Assembly: GCA_002840755.1 (NCBI GenBank)
Contig: PHBZ01000010.1
Coordinates: forward strand, 1 to 64,000
Source of the DNA: Chloroflexi bacterium HGW-Chloroflexi-10
GTDB lineage: Bacteria > Chloroflexota > Anaerolineae > Anaerolineales > Anaerolineaceae
Length of the DNA: 64,000 nt
Reading direction: 5' to 3'
Made by a program: the position numbers and the translations under genes
Shown here: positions 60,800 to 64,000 of the stretch, piece by piece
How positions within the stretch are numbered: the stretch's first letter is position 1
Layout of the letters: every line of letters starts with the position of its first letter
The notes under the pieces: generated by a model
The model's database searches: none
What the model saw: the letters and a program-made list of their open reading frames with translations, nothing else
What the model was told of the DNA's origin: nothing

Positions 60800-62890
60800 T
60801 CAGCGCTGCACCAAAGGGAGGAAAACCAGCTCAGCTTCTGAGACCATTAATCTGTATACTGCCCCTGTTCCAAACAGATTGGCCTGGAGAGGATCAACTT
60901 TGATGAAATAGCTGCCGACAGCTGCTTGCCGTAAGATTACTGAGGCGTTCTGCCCTATTCCCGCAGCTGCTCCACTCGCCAGAATCGTCGTGCCATCTTC
61001 TTCATAGACAGTGAGGCGCACAGCTGCTCCACCGTTTTGCGAAGGAGCGCTGATAAAATAGTCGGCAACATTTTCAATTTCAACCCGGAACCAGTCCGGA
61101 TTGCCGGCGCTGCAAAGATTTGGCTGTACCCAATCTCCTAAGGCGAGCGGATTGGCCTGAGTGGAATTATCATCAGATTCAAGGGAATCCGGGATGCAAT
61201 TTACCGGCAGCGTAGTGCTGGTTTCCGCCGCGTCGGCGGCTGGCCATGGCTCCGGTTGACTATTAGCATCCATAGCCCGCAGGCGGAAGGCGTAGGATAT
61301 ACCTGGCTGGCCAGCAAACCAGGCTGAACGCTGGCTGCCTGAAACAAGGAGAGTATTGGCCTCATCCCATGCCCCCGGATCGGTGCGCCATTGAAGCTCA
61401 AACCATCCAAGAGCGACTCCGGAAACGCCAGCGTTCCAACTCAGGCGTGCGGCAGTCGAATCGAAACCCTCGACTGAATTAAGTTGACTGGTAGGCGGCG
61501 GGCAGGCGTGGTCAACCTGGATTGTGCGCGGATTGAGCGCTGAGGATACATTCCCCTCATGGTCCCAGACTCGCAACGCCACCTCAACGGGACCGTTGAA
61601 CGGTGCGACGGCGCACATATCCACGTCCCAATCGAATAGACCAGGCTGCGTCGGCTGAGTGATTTTGGGGCCAATCTCAACCCACTGACCACCTATTTTG
61701 ACAACCAGACGCACGCCAGTAACCCACACATCATCACTCGCCGTGGCGGTAACGTCCATCAATGGGTTACTCCCACTCATGACAGTCGCGCCGGCCGCCG
61801 GTTGGGTAAGCGCACCAGTCGGAGGAAAGGCGCCCACATTGCCGGAGACATACCAGTCGTTGGCCGGGTTGCGCGGGTCGGACTTATTACCTAAACACTC
61901 AGTAGCCCCATTGTAAATCGGAAATTGGGTAACCTCGTAACAATTGCGTGGAATGCCATTGTTGATCAATACATCGGCAAAACGAATATCTATCGAGCGG
62001 CCCCAATAGTAATTACTGTTGCCCATCCAAACACTGTCGGTAACCATAAAGTGTACATGCTGCGAAGTACTGTAACCGGTATCGTCACTATCACCGATGT
62101 ATTGGCCGCGCAGGACTGTTGTTCCTGGCGTCAACTTATCCGGAATAGTGCCGTTTGCAAGATGCAGATAAATCTGATAGGTTTGTTCACTATTATTACG
62201 CAGAACAATATAGTTTGTGCAACTTGGGCTACCATCAGCACAGCTATCCCGTAAGGCAAACACCGTGCCTTCTTTTGAAGCCACAAGCGGAAAATGCCAG
62301 GCATCGGTAAAATCGTAGGCGAATCCGCAGTACTCCTGCGAACAGGAAGGATAACCCAATTCCGGGATAGATTGAAAATGGCTGATGGAACCTTCAAGCC
62401 AGCGAGCGGTGCCCGCAGCGTATGGCAGGAAATAGCCAGTGAGTGGCGCGTTATTCGTGATGGAATTCAAAAGAATACCATCCGGCGCCGGACTGTGCTC
62501 CAACGGCAACATTCCGTCCGGCAATGAGGCCAGTGTCTCTTCCCAGCCTATGTCACCAGGCAACATTACCTGCCAGCCCTGATCAGAAAGGTGTGCCAAG
62601 GCCAGGCCCGGTTCAGTCGCCAGTAAACGCCCCGTATCATCACGCAATGCCAACCAAAGTACGGCGGTTTCTCCATCAGGGCTGATGAAGGCAGTGTCCA
62701 ATTCGGGAATGAATAGATTGAAGGTCAGTGACTTAGCTTCAGGCACAGCTTGCAACCTATTCGAGAAAGCTTCCGAAAGATCGGCTTCAATCTCGGCTGA
62801 AGCAGGTCTGGGCGGCGGATTATCTGTGGTTGCCAGAAGAAACATGGCAGCAAACAACAAAAGTAAAGACAAAAAGCGGTTCTGGTGCAT
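60800..62890 (-). CDS. Secreted M23-like protein with Fn3 and pre-peptidase-type C-terminal domain
   Basis: A protein of 696 residues. A signal peptide (1-25) is followed by a LytM/M23 beta domain about 185-300: YDFTDAWHFPLVASKEGTVFA, YQIYLHLANG, GQYIGDSDDTG and the HxH pair in QHVHFMV. The first zinc His, normally four residues before the Asp of YDF, is replaced by Gly, so catalysis is doubtful. Next come an Ig-like region, an Fn3 domain (about 465-560) and a C-terminal PPC-like domain (LESDDNSTQANPLALGDWVQ to the end). The terminal VFLPLVQR resembles the end segments of other exported Chloroflexi proteins. The gene appears more GC-rich than its neighbours. Confidence 0.8.
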   Translation of the reverse strand: MHQNRFLSLLLLFAAMFLLATTDNPPPRPASAEIEADLSEAFSNRLQAVPEAKSLTFNLFIPELDTAFISPDGETAVLWLALRDDTGRLLATEPGLALAHLSDQGWQVMLPGDIGWEETLASLPDGMLPLEHSPAPDGILLNSITNNAPLTGYFLPYAAGTARWLEGSISHFQSIPELGYPSCSQEYCGFAYDFTDAWHFPLVASKEGTVFALRDSCADGSPSCTNYIVLRNNSEQTYQIYLHLANGTIPDKLTPGTTVLRGQYIGDSDDTGYSTSQHVHFMVTDSVWMGNSNYYWGRSIDIRFADVLINNGIPRNCYEVTQFPIYNGATECLGNKSDPRNPANDWYVSGNVGAFPPTGALTQPAAGATVMSGSNPLMDVTATASDDVWVTGVRLVVKIGGQWVEIGPKITQPTQPGLFDWDVDMCAVAPFNGPVEVALRVWDHEGNVSSALNPRTIQVDHACPPPTSQLNSVEGFDSTAARLSWNAGVSGVALGWFELQWRTDPGAWDEANTLLVSGSQRSAWFAGQPGISYAFRLRAMDANSQPEPWPAADAAETSTTLPVNCIPDSLESDDNSTQANPLALGDWVQPNLCSAGNPDWFRVEIENVADYFISAPSQNGGAAVRLTVYEEDGTTILASGAAAGIGQNASVILRQAAVGSYFIKVDPLQANLFGTGAVYRLMVSEAELVFLPLVQR

Positions 62891-63284
62891 AGTTCATCCA
62901 TAAAAATAAAAACCTTTATCAATGACCGACTGCCAGATTTGGCATCCGGTGCATTTTTTAAAGGGTTAATTTAATCAATCTTATCCTTATTTTGTCGTAG
63001 TATACACCTAAAATTCAACTAAATACCGAAGATATATAATCTTCCGGTTTATCTTACGGTCCCGGGCAATGTACAGTTTTACAGAACCCACCGGGTAAGT
63101 TAGTATGGACAGAATTTTGTTCTTTTATTACTTGAACCTTGTGAAAAATTACCGGAAAATCGATTTGCCTGCCACAATTATCACACTATCAACCTCTCTT
63201 TCATATTCTCAAATTCTCTTGGAATTACATGCTATAATCCAAATTGTCAATTTTCACTACATCCCTACTAACAGGAGAAGAAAT
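62891..63284. other. AT-rich intergenic region with two divergent promoters expected
   Basis: About 390 bases between divergent genes. The plus-strand side has an extended -10 (TGC-TATAAT, 63230-63238) about 46 bases before the binding-protein ATG. A small AAGAT/ATCTT dyad lies near 63030. Nothing else is recognised. Confidence 0.55.
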
Positions 63285-64000
63285 ATGAAAAAATCGATGT
63301 TTGTGCTGCTTGCAACGCTGTTGATTGTGGGCGTGATCGCCAGTGCCTGTACGCCGAAACCTGCATCCACACCAACCACAGCACCAGAAACCGGCTATCC
63401 AGCCGAAGGACAAGAACCGGAAGCCGGCTACCCAGCCGAAGGACAATCTGCAAGCGCTGAAGAACCTGCTGCCGGTTACCCCGCCGCAGGAGTTATTCGT
63501 GTGGCAACCGATGCAACTTTTCCACCCTTTGAAATGGTAGATGAGACAACCAAGGAATTGATTGGCTTTGACATCGAATTAATGAAAGCGATAGCCGAAA
63601 AAGCTGGTCTGCAATACGAATTCGTTAATTTGCCCTTTGATCCAATGTTGGCTGGTTTAGCCGACTGTCAGTACGATATGTCCATTGCTGCCATTACCAT
63701 CACTGAAGATCGCCAAAAACAATTTCTTTTCAGTGATCCGTATGTCGATGCCGGGCAGATTATCGTTGTAAAAGTCGGAAATGACGCGATTAAGAGCAAA
63801 GCTGATCTGACAGGAAAAATCTTAGCTGCGCAACTAGGCACCACCGGAGAAATCGAAGCCCAAGCAATTGAGGGAGCTGAATACAAGCCATACGATTCGT
63901 ATGATCTGGCTTTCCTTGATCTGGCCAACAACCAGATTGATGCAGTCATAGCCGATTACCCGACAGCGTTAGGTTTTATCAACAAGAATCCCGATAAGTT
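63285..64000 (+). CDS. Amino-acid-type ABC substrate-binding lipoprotein (partial, runs off window)
   Basis: An open frame of 238 codons with no stop before the window end. The signal peptide ends in the lipobox IASAC (Cys at 22). A low-complexity linker then carries three GYPAEGQ-like units (GYPAEGQ, GYPAEGQ, GYPAAG). The mature domain is a family 3 solute-binding protein: RVATDATFPPFEMVDE, IGFDIELMKAIAEKAG, GLADCQYDMSIAAITIT, FSDPYVDAGQIIVV. The ligand is probably a polar amino acid. AGGAGA lies seven bases before the ATG. The permease and ATPase genes, if linked, are beyond the window. Confidence 0.93.
   Translation, partial: MKKSMFVLLATLLIVGVIASACTPKPASTPTTAPETGYPAEGQEPEAGYPAEGQSASAEEPAAGYPAAGVIRVATDATFPPFEMVDETTKELIGFDIELMKAIAEKAGLQYEFVNLPFDPMLAGLADCQYDMSIAAITITEDRQKQFLFSDPYVDAGQIIVVKVGNDAIKSKADLTGKILAAQLGTTGEIEAQAIEGAEYKPYDSYDLAFLDLANNQIDAVIADYPTALGFINKNPDK

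Overview
The window looks like a piece of chromosome from an uncultured or anaerobic member of the Chloroflexota, most likely class Anaerolineae. This is an inference from protein style: a bacterial cyclic 2,3-diphosphoglycerate synthetase homologue, a membrane-anchored YvcK protein, many exported Fn3-type and lipoprotein genes, a DinG helicase with an exonuclease domain, and MalF/MalG-type permeases with large extra domains. Base composition is moderate and AT-leaning. No rRNA, tRNA, CRISPR array, transposase, integrase or phage gene was recognised, so most of the window is ordinary chromosomal backbone.

Layout. 1-3.2 kb: small single genes (YwbE-like, PAS-GGDEF cyclase, CGNR zinc finger plus GNAT pair, AIM24-like). 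3.3-5.8 kb: a nickel/cobalt ECF transporter operon (cbiM-Q-O) behind a perfect dyad that overlaps its promoter. 5.9-8.2 kb: deoxynucleoside kinase, glycerophosphodiesterase and GNAT genes, translationally coupled. 8.2-18.8 kb: a co-directional galactoside block on the minus strand: LacI regulator, sugar-binding lipoprotein, two permeases, an unknown GT-B-fold protein, GH42 beta-galactosidase and GalT. 18.9-22.1 kb: an ECF sigma factor, zinc-finger anti-sigma factor, exported bactofilin-like membrane protein and a toast-rack-like lipoprotein, with an ECF-type promoter in front and a strong terminator behind. 22.2-28.9 kb: ion-transporter-superfamily permease, nadD, obgE, cyclic-DPG-synthetase-like gene, argS and rpsT.

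28.9-35.8 kb is the one accessory-looking stretch. A very large secreted gene made of about ten Fn3-like repeats and three FGE-sulfatase-fold domains is broken by a frameshifting deletion inside the repeat array. It is flanked by about 800-900 bp of repeat-rich, apparently non-coding DNA on each side. 35.8-40.7 kb: pgk, gap, a YvcK-like protein and a ROK sugar kinase, forming a central carbon cluster. 40.8-45.1 kb: a class III aminotransferase, a soluble histidine kinase and a CpXC-domain protein. 45.2-57.4 kb: DEAD-box helicase, YgjV-GNAT membrane protein, DinG-type helicase, HAD-HD fusion, class A beta-lactamase-fold protein, a cNMP-binding/PH membrane protein, def, recF and rsmG. 57.6-64 kb: PHP phosphoesterase, UPF0104-type flippase-like protein, deoB, a secreted M23-like protein, and the start of an amino-acid-type substrate-binding lipoprotein cut by the window end.

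The main biological themes are oligosaccharide uptake and galactose metabolism, metal uptake, envelope stress and cell-surface display, and glycolysis. A cross-cutting observation is that several genes carry a TATAAT-like box 6-8 bases before the ATG and no Shine-Dalgarno sequence, which suggests leaderless mRNAs. All functional calls come from reading sequence and family knowledge; no database search was run.
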